Shown piece by piece: positions 29,080-36,995 of a DNA stretch of 64,000 nt (positions are counted from its first letter, which is position 1; every line of letters begins with the position of its first letter). The notes under the pieces were generated by a model, which was not told where the DNA came from, ran no database searches, and worked only from the letters and a program-made list of their open reading frames with translations. Source of the DNA: Pseudomonas grimontii (GTDB taxonomy: Bacteria; Pseudomonadota; Gammaproteobacteria; Pseudomonadales; Pseudomonadaceae); the NCBI RefSeq assembly GCF_007858185.1, contig NZ_VFES01000003.1, positions 186,001 through 250,000 on the forward strand, given 5' to 3'. The translations under genes and the position numbers were made by a program.

Positions 29080-29211
29080 TTAGCCGACCGGGAAAAATGA
29101 AAAACCCGGCACACCCGAAAGTGTCCCGCGCACAGCCGCCATAAAATCAAGGGCAGCAAAAAGCGCCACGTTTGAACGGGCGCTTGTGCATCATTTTTTC
29201 CGACCGGCTAA
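29080..29211. repeat. 132-base element bounded by a 21-base imperfect inverted repeat
   Basis: 29080-29100 and the reverse complement of 29191-29211 agree at 18 of 21 positions (both begin TTAGCC and end AAAAATGA). The block lies in the gene-free stretch upstream of the small gene at 28724-29005. It also encloses the terminator of the S-methyltransferase gene. Just outside, 29035-29042 (gccaccca) pairs with 29059-29066 (tgggtggc). Confidence 0.55.
29156..29185 (-). terminator. intrinsic terminator of the homocysteine S-methyltransferase gene
   Basis: On the minus strand AAGCGCC (29185-29179) pairs with GGCGCTT (29167-29161) and is followed by TTTGC, about 130 bases past the stop at 29319. 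Confidence 0.7.
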
Positions 29212-29318
29212 AGTCGGCCGCCGATGTCTCGGCGACCGCTGAACTATAGGTGAACCGTCGGATGATACAAACCGCCCAAGTGGACAATAGCCTTAGTTAA
29301 GGAGCCTTCCTACAAGTT

Positions 29319-30218
29319 CTAGCGAAACTGATGAGCCAGCACCGCAATGTGCTCCGGCCCGATCCCGCAGCACCCGCCCAAGTGGCTGGCACCGCGTTTT
29401 TTCCAGTCTGCGGCCCACTGCAGGTAGCCCGGTGGGTCGAGATCTTCGCGCAGGGGGTCCAGGCCATCGTTGGCCGTGGCTTCCTTGGGCTGTGGTGGGA
29501 AGGCATTGGCATAGGCGCCGATCTGAATCTGCACGCCCAGCCGCTCGAAGGTCTGGCGTGCGGCATCGATCGCCGCGCCGATCACTTCCGGTTGGCTGCA
29601 ATTGAACAGCAACACCTGCACACCCAGCTGCGCTGCCGCTTCGGCCGCGTCCGCCACCGGCTCGCCGGAACGCAGGCGCGGTACTTCGTCGGTGTCTTCG
29701 TCTTTCAAGGTGAAAGACAGCCAGAACGGTTTGCCATCCTTCGGCAGGCCCGCATGAATCGCCCGCGCTTCGACGATTGAGCTCTGGGTTTCCGCCAGCC
29801 ACAGGTCGACATGCGGTGCCAGGCCCTGCACCAGTGGCGTCAGCAACTCAGACACGCGCTGCGGCTCGAACAGGTCGGGGCGATACGAACCAAACAGCGG
29901 CGGCAGCGAGCCGGCCACACGCACGGCTTTGCCCGAAGCCTCCACCGCTCTCCTCGCCAACTCACCCGCCAACGCCGCCAGGGCCTGGCCTTCGGCAGCA
30001 AACCGCGCCTCACCGATATGAAACGGCACCACCGCATAGCTGTTGCTGGTAATCACGTTGGCGCCGCTGTCGATATAGGCCGCATGCACTGCCTCCACTG
30101 CTTGCGGTGCTTCGCTCAATGCCAGCGCCGACCACTCCGGCTGCCGGAAGGGCGCACCGCGTCGTTGCAGTTCACGGCCCATGCCGCCGTCCAGAATTAC
30201 TGTGCTTACTGCGCCCAT
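29319..30218 (-). CDS. mmuM: homocysteine S-methyltransferase family protein (MmuM-like)
   Basis: Transfers a methyl group from S-methylmethionine (or a related donor) to homocysteine, giving methionine. About 299 residues from the ATG at 30218. Starts TVILDGGMGRELQRRG, typical of the family; zinc-binding cysteines are visible in LLFNCSQPEV and in GGCCGIGPEH at the C-terminus. The start is uncertain: in-frame ATGs at 30233 and 30254 exist and none has a strong ribosome site. It is divergent from an amino-acid ABC binding protein and permease, suggesting linked uptake and use of a sulfur amino acid. Confidence 0.88.
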   Translation of the reverse strand: MGAVSTVILDGGMGRELQRRGAPFRQPEWSALALSEAPQAVEAVHAAYIDSGANVITSNSYAVVPFHIGEARFAAEGQALAALAGELARRAVEASGKAVRVAGSLPPLFGSYRPDLFEPQRVSELLTPLVQGLAPHVDLWLAETQSSIVEARAIHAGLPKDGKPFWLSFTLKDEDTDEVPRLRSGEPVADAAEAAAQLGVQVLLFNCSQPEVIGAAIDAARQTFERLGVQIQIGAYANAFPPQPKEATANDGLDPLREDLDPPGYLQWAADWKKRGASHLGGCCGIGPEHIAVLAHQFR

Positions 30219-30230
30219 ATGCTTTTTACT

Positions 30231-30242
30231 CATAAGCTTATG
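30231..30242. promoter_or_regulatory. palindrome in the mmuM / ABC importer divergent promoter
   Basis: CATAAGCTTATG is a perfect 12-base palindrome in the 111-base gap between divergent genes. The AT-rich stretch 30262-30305 beside it probably holds both promoters. Operator function is inferred. Confidence 0.3.
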
Positions 30243-30329
30243 AAAATAACTCACTATGAGAGTCGTTCTTATAACTATTTAATACGTACAATTCGGTTCA
30301 TAACAACCTCTTTTTATTCAGGTGCCTCT

Positions 30330-31151
30330 TTGAAACTTAAACCGCTACTGGCCTTGGGCCTGACGATACTGGCTGCCTCCACCCAAGCCTTTGGCGGCGC
30401 GACCCTGGACCGGGTTGAGAAGAAAAAAGAACTGGTGGGTGTGCTGATGGAAAGCTACCCGCCGTTCTCGTTCCTCAACGATCAAAACCAACTCGACGGC
30501 TTCGATGTCGACGTGGCCAAGGCCGTCGCGCAAAAGCTCGGTGTGAAACTGCGCCTGGAAACGCCGTCGTGGGACGTGATCGCTGCTGGCCGCTGGAGCG
30601 GCCGTTATGACATCTGCATCTGCTCGATGACCCCAAGCAAGGCTCGCGCCGAGGTGTTTGATTTCCCGGTGGAGTACTACGCCTCCCCTGCCGTGATCGT
30701 GGTCAATGCCAAAGATGATCGCATCCACGGCGCCAAGGACCTGAGCGGCAAAAAAGTCGGTCTCACCAGTGCCTCCAGCTACGAAAGCTACCTCAACAAG
30801 AACCTGGTGATCGAAGGCGCCGAGGACACCCAGCTGCAATACCCGTTCGAGGACGTGCAGATTGCCCCGTACGACACCGATAACGTCGCTTTCCAGGACC
30901 TCGGCCTGGGCGCCGGTGTGCGCCTGGATGCGATCCTGACCAACCTGGTCACCGCCCAGCCGCGCTTGAATCAGGACAAGCGCTTCAAGCTGGCCGGCGA
31001 AGCGCTGTATGCCGAACCCAACTCGGTGGCCATCGAAAAAGGCGACGCCCAGTGGGACGCCAAGGTGCGTGAGGTATTTGCCCAGTTGAAACAGGACGGC
31101 ACCCTGAGCAAACTGTCGCAAAAATGGATCGGTGCCGATATCAGCCAATGA
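30330..31151 (+). CDS. amino-acid ABC transporter substrate-binding protein
   Basis: A 273-residue periplasmic binding protein of family 3. A signal peptide (MKLKPLLALGLTILAAS... ending near TQAFG) is followed by the family features GVLMESYPPFSFL, DGFDVDVAKAVAQKLGV and DICICSMTPSKAR. The start is taken as the TTG at 30330 with AGG 7 bases upstream, because it places the signal peptide at the N-terminus; earlier ATGs would put a long extension before it. Overlaps the permease gene by ATGA. Ligand unknown, though the divergent mmuM gene hints at a methionine-related compound. Confidence 0.88.
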   Translation: MKLKPLLALGLTILAASTQAFGGATLDRVEKKKELVGVLMESYPPFSFLNDQNQLDGFDVDVAKAVAQKLGVKLRLETPSWDVIAAGRWSGRYDICICSMTPSKARAEVFDFPVEYYASPAVIVVNAKDDRIHGAKDLSGKKVGLTSASSYESYLNKNLVIEGAEDTQLQYPFEDVQIAPYDTDNVAFQDLGLGAGVRLDAILTNLVTAQPRLNQDKRFKLAGEALYAEPNSVAIEKGDAQWDAKVREVFAQLKQDGTLSKLSQKWIGADISQ

Positions 31152-31951
31152 GTGTTCCCCCAAAACCTGCGCGCGCCCTGCTGGGCTTTCGCACACGGCT
31201 TTACCTGACCTGGGCGGCGCTGTTCGCCCTGTTTGCCAGTTTCTTCCTGAGCTTTGACCTGAAGTTCTCGATCATCCTCGACAAACTGCCCAACCTGGTC
31301 GGCCTGCACCTGGCACCCAATGGCTTTCTGCAAGGCGCAGCGCTGACGCTGTTCCTGTGCCTGTGTTCGATTGCCGCCTCGTCGGTGCTGGGCTTTATCA
31401 CCGCGCTCGGGCGCTTGTCCAAAAGCGCCGTGGCCTTTGGCATCGCGAGCTTTTACGCGTCGTTCTTTCGTGGCACGCCGTTGCTGATCCAGATCCTGCT
31501 GATCTATCTGGGGCTGCCGCAATTGGGCCTGGTGCCGGGTGCCATCGTCGCCGGAATCATCGCGTTGTCGCTGAACTATGGGGCTTACCTGAGCGAAATC
31601 TTCCGCGCCGGCATCCTTGGCGTCCCTCACGGGCAACGGGAAGCCGCGCTGGCCCTGGGCATGCGCGACAGTGTGATCTTCTGGCACGTCACCCTGCCCC
31701 AGGCCATGCGTACGATTATTCCGCCGGCCACCAACCAGTTCATCTCCATGCTCAAGGACTCGTCGCTGATCTCGGTGATGGGCGTGTGGGAAGTGATGTT
31801 CCTGGCGCAATCCTACGGCCGCTCGAGCTATCGCTACATCGAGATGCTCACCACGGCCGCGATCATTTACTGGGTCATGTCCCTCGGGCTGGAACTGATT
31901 CAGGCGCGAATGGAGCGTCACTATGGCAAGGGCTATGTCAGGCGCGGGTGA
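31148..31951 (+). CDS. amino-acid ABC transporter permease
   Basis: A 267-residue inner-membrane protein of the His/Glu/Gln/Arg/opine permease family, with about five to six membrane segments, the family stretch FFRGTPLLIQILLIYLGLP and the EAA-loop region REAALALGMRDSVIFWHVTLPQAMR that contacts the ATPase. Translation is coupled to the binding protein (ATGA). No ATPase gene follows: the next gene is an autotransporter. The importer is therefore incomplete here and must borrow an ATPase encoded elsewhere. Confidence 0.9.
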   Translation: MSVPPKPARALLGFRTRLYLTWAALFALFASFFLSFDLKFSIILDKLPNLVGLHLAPNGFLQGAALTLFLCLCSIAASSVLGFITALGRLSKSAVAFGIASFYASFFRGTPLLIQILLIYLGLPQLGLVPGAIVAGIIALSLNYGAYLSEIFRAGILGVPHGQREAALALGMRDSVIFWHVTLPQAMRTIIPPATNQFISMLKDSSLISVMGVWEVMFLAQSYGRSSYRYIEMLTTAAIIYWVMSLGLELIQARMERHYGKGYVRRG

Positions 31952-32081
31952 AGGCCGGCAAAAATGACACCCACCATCAGCCTGATCGTGCAGCGTTTTT
32001 TATCGCTGCAGACTAGAGACCTCTCCCGCAAACCATCGGCACCTGATCTGACAGTTATTACTTCGACACCTCGCTAAATTC

Positions 32082-32107
32082 CCCGACCTCATACATAAGA
32101 GGTCGGG
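32082..32107 (+). promoter_or_regulatory. hairpin that buries the autotransporter ribosome site
   Basis: cccgacctc (32082-32090) pairs perfectly with gaggtcggg (32099-32107), loop atacataa. The 3' arm contains the only Shine-Dalgarno-like AAGAGG, about 10 bases before the ATG at 32113. Such a structure could limit translation, for example by temperature. No T-run follows, which argues against a terminator. Confidence 0.5.
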
Positions 32108-32112
32108 ATCGC

Positions 32113-33366
32113 ATGTCCTTCACGCCGCAACAACTTGTACTTGCCATCACCCTTGCGCTGGGCGCCACCAGCCTTCAACTCGCACAGGCACAGCCCTCCC
32201 CCGCGCTGCCCGAACCTTCCATCGACTTCGCCTTCACCGGGCAAGCGACCAGCCGTAACGGCCTCCGGGCAGCACAGGTACTGGATTCCGCAGTAGATGC
32301 TCTGCTGAAGTCGGATGAACTCAGCGACTGGGACAGATATGAAATAGGTCAAATCGGCGACTACCTCCACAGCCTTGAGCCTGGCCGGGTAGGTGCGGTC
32401 CTGGAGCAACTGGCCGGTAGCCAGAATGCCAACCTGGGTACGGCCACCCAAAAAAGCATGGAGCAGATAAGCAACGGCTTGCTGTCAGTCATGCGCGAAC
32501 AGGCCAAAGGCTCCGTCGAAGACAGCACACGCGTTTGGGCCATGGGTATGAACAATGGCGGTCGCCTGGCCGGTCAGCAAGGCAGCGCGGGTTTGCAACG
32601 AGACACCCGCGGAGTGTTGTTCGGGGCCGACTGGGCAGCGGGGCCTGAATGGCGAATAGGCCTGATGGGCGGGAAATCCGACAGTACTTTCGACGCCAAA
32701 CGCTTCCACGCCGAACTGGACAGCTGGCATCTGGGCAGTTACGCCGTGCGCCAGGACGGCCCCCTGGCCCTCCGCCTCGGGGCGATCTACAGCAGCCATG
32801 ACGGTCAGAACAAGCGCAACATCGACATTGACTTCTTCGACTATCGAGAGCAACTCAAGGGCAAGTACAACGCCCAAAGCCAGTCCGCCTTCGCCGAGCT
32901 GGGCTATCAGGTGAGCAAGGGTGACTTCACTGCCGAGCCGTTCGCAGGTGTCGGCTACCAGCGCTATCACCGTGACAGCTTCAAGGAAAACGGTGGCCTG
33001 GCGGCCCTGAACGTCGGCGAGCAAACCCAGAAAAACCTCAGCAGCACCTTCGGCGTTCGACTGGCCAGCCTTCACCGACTGGATAACCAGATGAGCCTCA
33101 AGCCCTACCTGGCCACCAGCTGGAAGCACCTGTACGGCAATGTCGACAGCAAGGTTCGGCAGTCTTCCAGACTGGTAGACAAAAAAGACTTCAACAGCGA
33201 CTTCACCATCGAAGGCACTGCTCTGGACCGCGATAGCCTGGCCCTGCAAGCGGGCGTTGACTGGGGTCTGTCGGCGCAACAGACGATCAGCCTTGCGTAC
33301 ACCTCGGACATAGGCAGCGACAGTCGCAACCACGGTGTAATGGGCCAGTGGCAGATGGGGTTTTAA
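32113..33366 (+). CDS. small autotransporter with outer-membrane beta-barrel
   Basis: 417 residues: a signal peptide (to about residue 26, QAQ), a short helical region of about 110 residues, then an autotransporter beta-barrel from about 140 to the end, recognisable by RVWAMGMNNGG, alternating hydrophobic strands, AGVGYQRYHRD, and a terminal aromatic Phe after GQWQMGF. The passenger is far shorter than in classical autotransporters and has no visible protease or adhesin repeat. Neighbours give no hint of role. Its ribosome site lies in a hairpin. Confidence 0.85.
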   Translation: MSFTPQQLVLAITLALGATSLQLAQAQPSPALPEPSIDFAFTGQATSRNGLRAAQVLDSAVDALLKSDELSDWDRYEIGQIGDYLHSLEPGRVGAVLEQLAGSQNANLGTATQKSMEQISNGLLSVMREQAKGSVEDSTRVWAMGMNNGGRLAGQQGSAGLQRDTRGVLFGADWAAGPEWRIGLMGGKSDSTFDAKRFHAELDSWHLGSYAVRQDGPLALRLGAIYSSHDGQNKRNIDIDFFDYREQLKGKYNAQSQSAFAELGYQVSKGDFTAEPFAGVGYQRYHRDSFKENGGLAALNVGEQTQKNLSSTFGVRLASLHRLDNQMSLKPYLATSWKHLYGNVDSKVRQSSRLVDKKDFNSDFTIEGTALDRDSLALQAGVDWGLSAQQTISLAYTSDIGSDSRNHGVMGQWQMGF

Positions 33367-33413
33367 TGCCAGCACCTTGAGGAAACCTCACGAGCCTGAG
33401 TGCCAAATCCCAG

Positions 33414-33440
33414 GCAAAAAAAAGGGGGCACATGCCCCCC
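33414..33440 (-). terminator. terminator of the pyruvate carboxylase operon
   Basis: On the minus strand a G/C-rich stem (ggggg at 33424-33428 with ccccc at 33435-33439) is followed by eight T residues, 34 bases past the pycB stop. Confidence 0.85.
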
Positions 33441-33473
33441 CGAGGTTTAAGCGGTAGTGTCGAAGGCTGTGTA

Positions 33474-35282
33474 TCAGCCTTCGATTTCAATCAGGATTTC
33501 GCCAGGGTTCACCCGGTCGCCCTTGGCCACATGAACGGCGGTCACCTTGCCGGCAATCGCAGCCTGCACTTCGGTTTCCATTTTCATCGCTTCGGTGATC
33601 AGCACGGCCTGGCCGGCCTTGACCACGTCGCCTTCCTTGACCAGCACATCGACGATATTGCCCGGCATGGCAGTGCTGACATGCCCCGGCTCGGTGGCCT
33701 GCTTGCGCTTGCTGCTACCGCCGCCGACGAATTCGTTGAGCGGTTCGAACACCACTTCTTCCGGCATGCCGTCGATGGACAGGTAGAAGTGGCGCTTGCC
33801 TTCGGCTTTCACGCCGACACCGGTGATGTCCACGCGGTAGCTTTCGCCGTGCACGTCGATGACGAACTCGGTCGGCACGCCTTCACCACCGACACGGGCC
33901 ACGCCGCCGGCTTCAGGGATAGGCAGCAGCACTTCTGGCGTCAGGGTGCCGGCATCGCGTTCTTCGAGGAACTTGCGCCCGATGTCCGGGAACATGGCGT
34001 AGGTCAACACGTCTTCTTCGGACTTGGCCAATGCGCCGATTTCGCCGCGCAGCTTGGTCATCTCCGGCTTGAGCAGGTCGGCCGGGCGCACGTCGATCAC
34101 TTCTTCGCTGCCGATGGCCTGGCGACGCAACTTCTCGTTAACCGTGCCCGGCGCCTTGCCGTAGCCGCCTTGCAGGTACAGCTTCACTTCGTTGGTGATG
34201 GTCTTGTAGCGCTCACCGGCCAGCACGTTGAAGAACGCCTGGGTGCCGACGATCTGCGAAGTCGGGGTCACCAGCGGCGGGAAGCCGAGGTCTTCACGCA
34301 CCCGTGGGATTTCAGCCAGTACCTCACTCATGCGGTTAAGAGCGCCCTGCTCTTTCAACTGGTTGGCCAGGTTGGAAATCATCCCGCCCGGCACCTGGTT
34401 GACTTGCACGCGGGTATCGACGGCGGTGAATTCGCTTTCGAACTGGTGGTACTTCTTACGCACCGCGTAGAAGTACAGGCCGATCTCTTGCAGCAGCTCC
34501 AGGTCGAGACCGGTGTCGAATTCGCTGCCTTTAAGGGCGGCGACCATCGATTCGGTGCCCGGGTGGCTGGTGCCCCAGGCGAAGCTGGAGATGGCGGTGT
34601 CGATATGGTCGGCACCGTTTTCGATGGCCTTGAGTTGGCACATCGCAGCCAAACCGGCGGTGTCGTGGGAGTGGATAAAGATCGGCAGGTTCTGCTCGGC
34701 TTTCAGCGCCTTGACCAGTTCACCGGTGGCGTACGGCGTCAGCAGGCCGGCCATGTCCTTGATCGCGATCGAGTCGCAACCCATGGATTCCAGCTGCTTG
34801 GCCTGGGCCACGAAGGCCTCGACGGTGTGCACCGGGCTGGTGGTGTAGGCGATGGTGCCCTGGGCATGTTTGCCGGCGGCTTTGACCGCTTCGATGGCCA
34901 CGCGCAGGTTACGCACGTCGTTCATGGCGTCGAAGATGCGGAACACGTCGATGCCATTCACGGCGGCCTTGGCCACGAAGGCTTTGACCACATCGTCGCT
35001 GTAATGGCGGTAGCCCAGCAGGTTCTGGCCGCGCAACAGCATTTGCAGGCGCGTGTTAGGCAACGCGGCGCGCAGTTTGCGCAGGCGCTCCCACGGGTCT
35101 TCCTTGAGGAAGCGTACGCAGGCGTCGAAGGTCGCGCCGCCCCAGACTTCCAGGGACCAGTAGCCGACCTTGTCGAGCTTGTCGCAGATCGGCAGCATGT
35201 CGTCGGTGCGCATGCGGGTCGCCAGCAACGATTGGTGGGCGTCGCGCAGGATGGTGTCGGTTACGAAGATTTTTTTAGTCAT
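33474..35282 (-). CDS. pycB: pyruvate carboxylase subunit B (carboxyltransferase and biotin carrier)
   Basis: 602 residues. The N-terminal carboxyltransferase domain (ILRDAHQSLLATRMRT, then DVFRIFDAMND and HSHDTAGLA) transfers CO2 from carboxybiotin to pyruvate to make oxaloacetate; the C-terminal biotinyl domain has EAMKMET with biotin-accepting Lys567. Often annotated oadA, but without the membrane subunits of oxaloacetate decarboxylase it acts as the B subunit of the two-part pyruvate carboxylase. Its partner pycA lies 102 bases upstream, separated by a repeat element. Confidence 0.94.
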   Translation of the reverse strand: MTKKIFVTDTILRDAHQSLLATRMRTDDMLPICDKLDKVGYWSLEVWGGATFDACVRFLKEDPWERLRKLRAALPNTRLQMLLRGQNLLGYRHYSDDVVKAFVAKAAVNGIDVFRIFDAMNDVRNLRVAIEAVKAAGKHAQGTIAYTTSPVHTVEAFVAQAKQLESMGCDSIAIKDMAGLLTPYATGELVKALKAEQNLPIFIHSHDTAGLAAMCQLKAIENGADHIDTAISSFAWGTSHPGTESMVAALKGSEFDTGLDLELLQEIGLYFYAVRKKYHQFESEFTAVDTRVQVNQVPGGMISNLANQLKEQGALNRMSEVLAEIPRVREDLGFPPLVTPTSQIVGTQAFFNVLAGERYKTITNEVKLYLQGGYGKAPGTVNEKLRRQAIGSEEVIDVRPADLLKPEMTKLRGEIGALAKSEEDVLTYAMFPDIGRKFLEERDAGTLTPEVLLPIPEAGGVARVGGEGVPTEFVIDVHGESYRVDITGVGVKAEGKRHFYLSIDGMPEEVVFEPLNEFVGGGSSKRKQATEPGHVSTAMPGNIVDVLVKEGDVVKAGQAVLITEAMKMETEVQAAIAGKVTAVHVAKGDRVNPGEILIEIEG

Positions 35283-35299
35283 ATTCGGATCTCCTCATA

Positions 35300-35378
35300 G
35301 CTGCAAGTTTCAAGCTACAAGCTGCAAGTAAAAGCTGATCCGCTTTCACTTGTAGCTTGCCGCTTGCAACTTGCCGCT
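35300..35378. repeat. inverted-repeat element of the AAGCTnCAAG type between pycA and pycB
   Basis: The gap is filled by variants of gctgcaag / cttgcagc. agctacaag (35314-35322) pairs perfectly with cttgtagct (35350-35358), and flanking gcaag / cttgc units extend the stem. It resembles dispersed intergenic palindromes seen in many Pseudomonas genomes. It may affect relative expression of the two subunits. Confidence 0.65.
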
Positions 35379-35384
35379 GTTTAT

Positions 35385-36800
35385 TTACAGGCCTGCGTGG
35401 GCGGCGATGGCGGCGGCGATGGCCAGGGCCAGCTCTTCGGGTTTGCGCTTGATCGAGTAGTTGGTCAGCTCAGGGTGGCTTTCCACAAAACTGGTGTTGA
35501 ACTGGCCGCTGCGGAATTCCGGGTTACGCAGGATTTCCTGGTAGTAAGCGGCAGTGGTCTTCACGCCTTGCAGGCGCATGTCGTCCAGGGCTCGCAGGCC
35601 GCGGTCCATGGCTTCTTCCCAGGTCAACGCCCATACCACCAGTTTCAGGCACATGGAGTCGTAGAACGGCGGGATGGTGTAGCCGGTGTAGATCGCCGTA
35701 TCGGTGCGCACGCCGGGGCCGCCGGGCGCGTAGTAACGGGTGATCTTGCCGAAGCTTGGGAGGAAGTTGTTCTTCGGGTCTTCGGCGTTGATGCGGAACT
35801 GCAACGCGAAGCCACGGTGCTGGATGTCTTCCTGTTTCACCGACAACGGCAGGCCCGAGGCGATGCGGATCTGCTCGCGGACAATGTCGATCCCGGTGAT
35901 TTCTTCGGTGATGGTGTGTTCCACCTGCACCCGGGTGTTCATCTCCATGAAGTACACCTCGCCCTCGGCGAGCAGGAACTCCACGGTGCCGGCGTTCTCG
36001 TAGCCCACGGCCTTGGCCGCGCGCACCGACAGGTCGCCGATGTAGGCGCGCTGTTCCGGGGTGAGTTGCGGGCTCGGGGCGATTTCGATGAGCTTCTGGT
36101 TACGACGCTGGATCGAGCAATCGCGCTCGAACAGATGCACCACGTTGCCGAAGCTGTCACCGAGGATCTGCGCCTCGATGTGCTTGGGATTGACGATGCA
36201 TTTTTCCAGGAACACTTCCGCCGAACCGAACGCCTTGGTGGCTTCGGAGATCACGCGGGGGAAGGCTTGTTCGAGTTCTTCGCGGCTGTTGCAACGACGG
36301 ATGCCGCGACCGCCACCACCGGACGTGGCCTTGAGCATCACCGGGTAACCAATGCGGTCGCCTTCGGTGAGGGCCTCGGCGATGTCGGCGACGTTGCCTT
36401 CGGTACCGGGCGTGACCGGCACACCGGCCTTGATCATGCTGCGACGGGCTTCGGTCTTGTCGCCCATGCGGCGAATCACTTCAGCCGAAGGCCCAATGAA
36501 TTTGATGCCGCGTTCGGCGCAGATGTCTGCCAGTTCGGCGTTTTCCGACAGGAAGCCGTAGCCGGGGTGCAGCGCGTCACAACCGGTTTCCACCGCCAGG
36601 TTCACCAGCTTGCGCGGGTTCAGATAGCCGGCCAGGGGCTCGACACCAATGCTGTGGGCTTCGTCGGCACGCTTGACGTGCAACGCGTGGCGGTCGGCGT
36701 CCGAGTAAACCGCGACCGAGCGAATGCCCATCTCGGCGCAGGCACGCACGATTCGTACGGCAATTTCACCACGGTTGGCGATCAGGATCTTTTTTATCAC
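35385..36800 (-). CDS. pycA: pyruvate carboxylase subunit A (biotin carboxylase)
   Basis: 471 residues of ATP-grasp biotin carboxylase: ILIANRGEIAVRI at the start, GGGGRGIRRC ATP loop near residue 167, EMNTRVQVEHTITEEI and the RINAED segment. Carboxylates the biotin on PycB using ATP and bicarbonate. First gene of the pycA-pycB operon, divergent from a LysR regulator that probably controls it. This anaplerotic enzyme refills oxaloacetate. Confidence 0.94.
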   Translation of the reverse strand: MIKKILIANRGEIAVRIVRACAEMGIRSVAVYSDADRHALHVKRADEAHSIGVEPLAGYLNPRKLVNLAVETGCDALHPGYGFLSENAELADICAERGIKFIGPSAEVIRRMGDKTEARRSMIKAGVPVTPGTEGNVADIAEALTEGDRIGYPVMLKATSGGGGRGIRRCNSREELEQAFPRVISEATKAFGSAEVFLEKCIVNPKHIEAQILGDSFGNVVHLFERDCSIQRRNQKLIEIAPSPQLTPEQRAYIGDLSVRAAKAVGYENAGTVEFLLAEGEVYFMEMNTRVQVEHTITEEITGIDIVREQIRIASGLPLSVKQEDIQHRGFALQFRINAEDPKNNFLPSFGKITRYYAPGGPGVRTDTAIYTGYTIPPFYDSMCLKLVVWALTWEEAMDRGLRALDDMRLQGVKTTAAYYQEILRNPEFRSGQFNTSFVESHPELTNYSIKRKPEELALAIAAAIAAHAGL

Positions 36801-36943
36801 TTGGAAATTCCCTTGAGCCGATTGCTGCGTTCTTCGACCCGTTGAAGCCGGGTCGGTGCGTGACTAAATGTTTCATGACAGTCGCGAGACACACACTAAG
36901 CCCGCTGAGGGATTAACAAAAATCAATAATTATTGGGTTAGGC

Positions 36944-36959
36944 ATAAGCAAAAGCTTAT
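36944..36959. promoter_or_regulatory. candidate LysR operator between pycA and lysR
   Basis: ATAAGC, aaaa, GCTTAT: a perfect 6-4-6 dyad 37 bases before the lysR ATG, in the 195-base divergent promoter region. The flanking bases 36913-36938 are AT-rich and suit a promoter. Binding by the adjacent LysR protein is inferred. Confidence 0.4.
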
Positions 36960-36995
36960 AGTTTGCCGGACGGCCTGGGACGAGAGGATTTATAT

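Noticed and set aside
29811..30329. N-terminal extension of the ABC binding protein
   Set aside because: It overlaps mmuM on the other strand and would bury the signal peptide; the TTG at 30330 explains the protein.
33432..35300. 622-residue plus-strand frame opposite pycB
   Set aside because: Antisense shadow of a conserved gene; its composition is His/Gly/Asp-rich and shows no domain.
33474..36800. Oxaloacetate decarboxylase sodium pump
   Set aside because: The B subunit resembles OadA, but no membrane beta or gamma subunit is present and a biotin carboxylase is, so this is pyruvate carboxylase.
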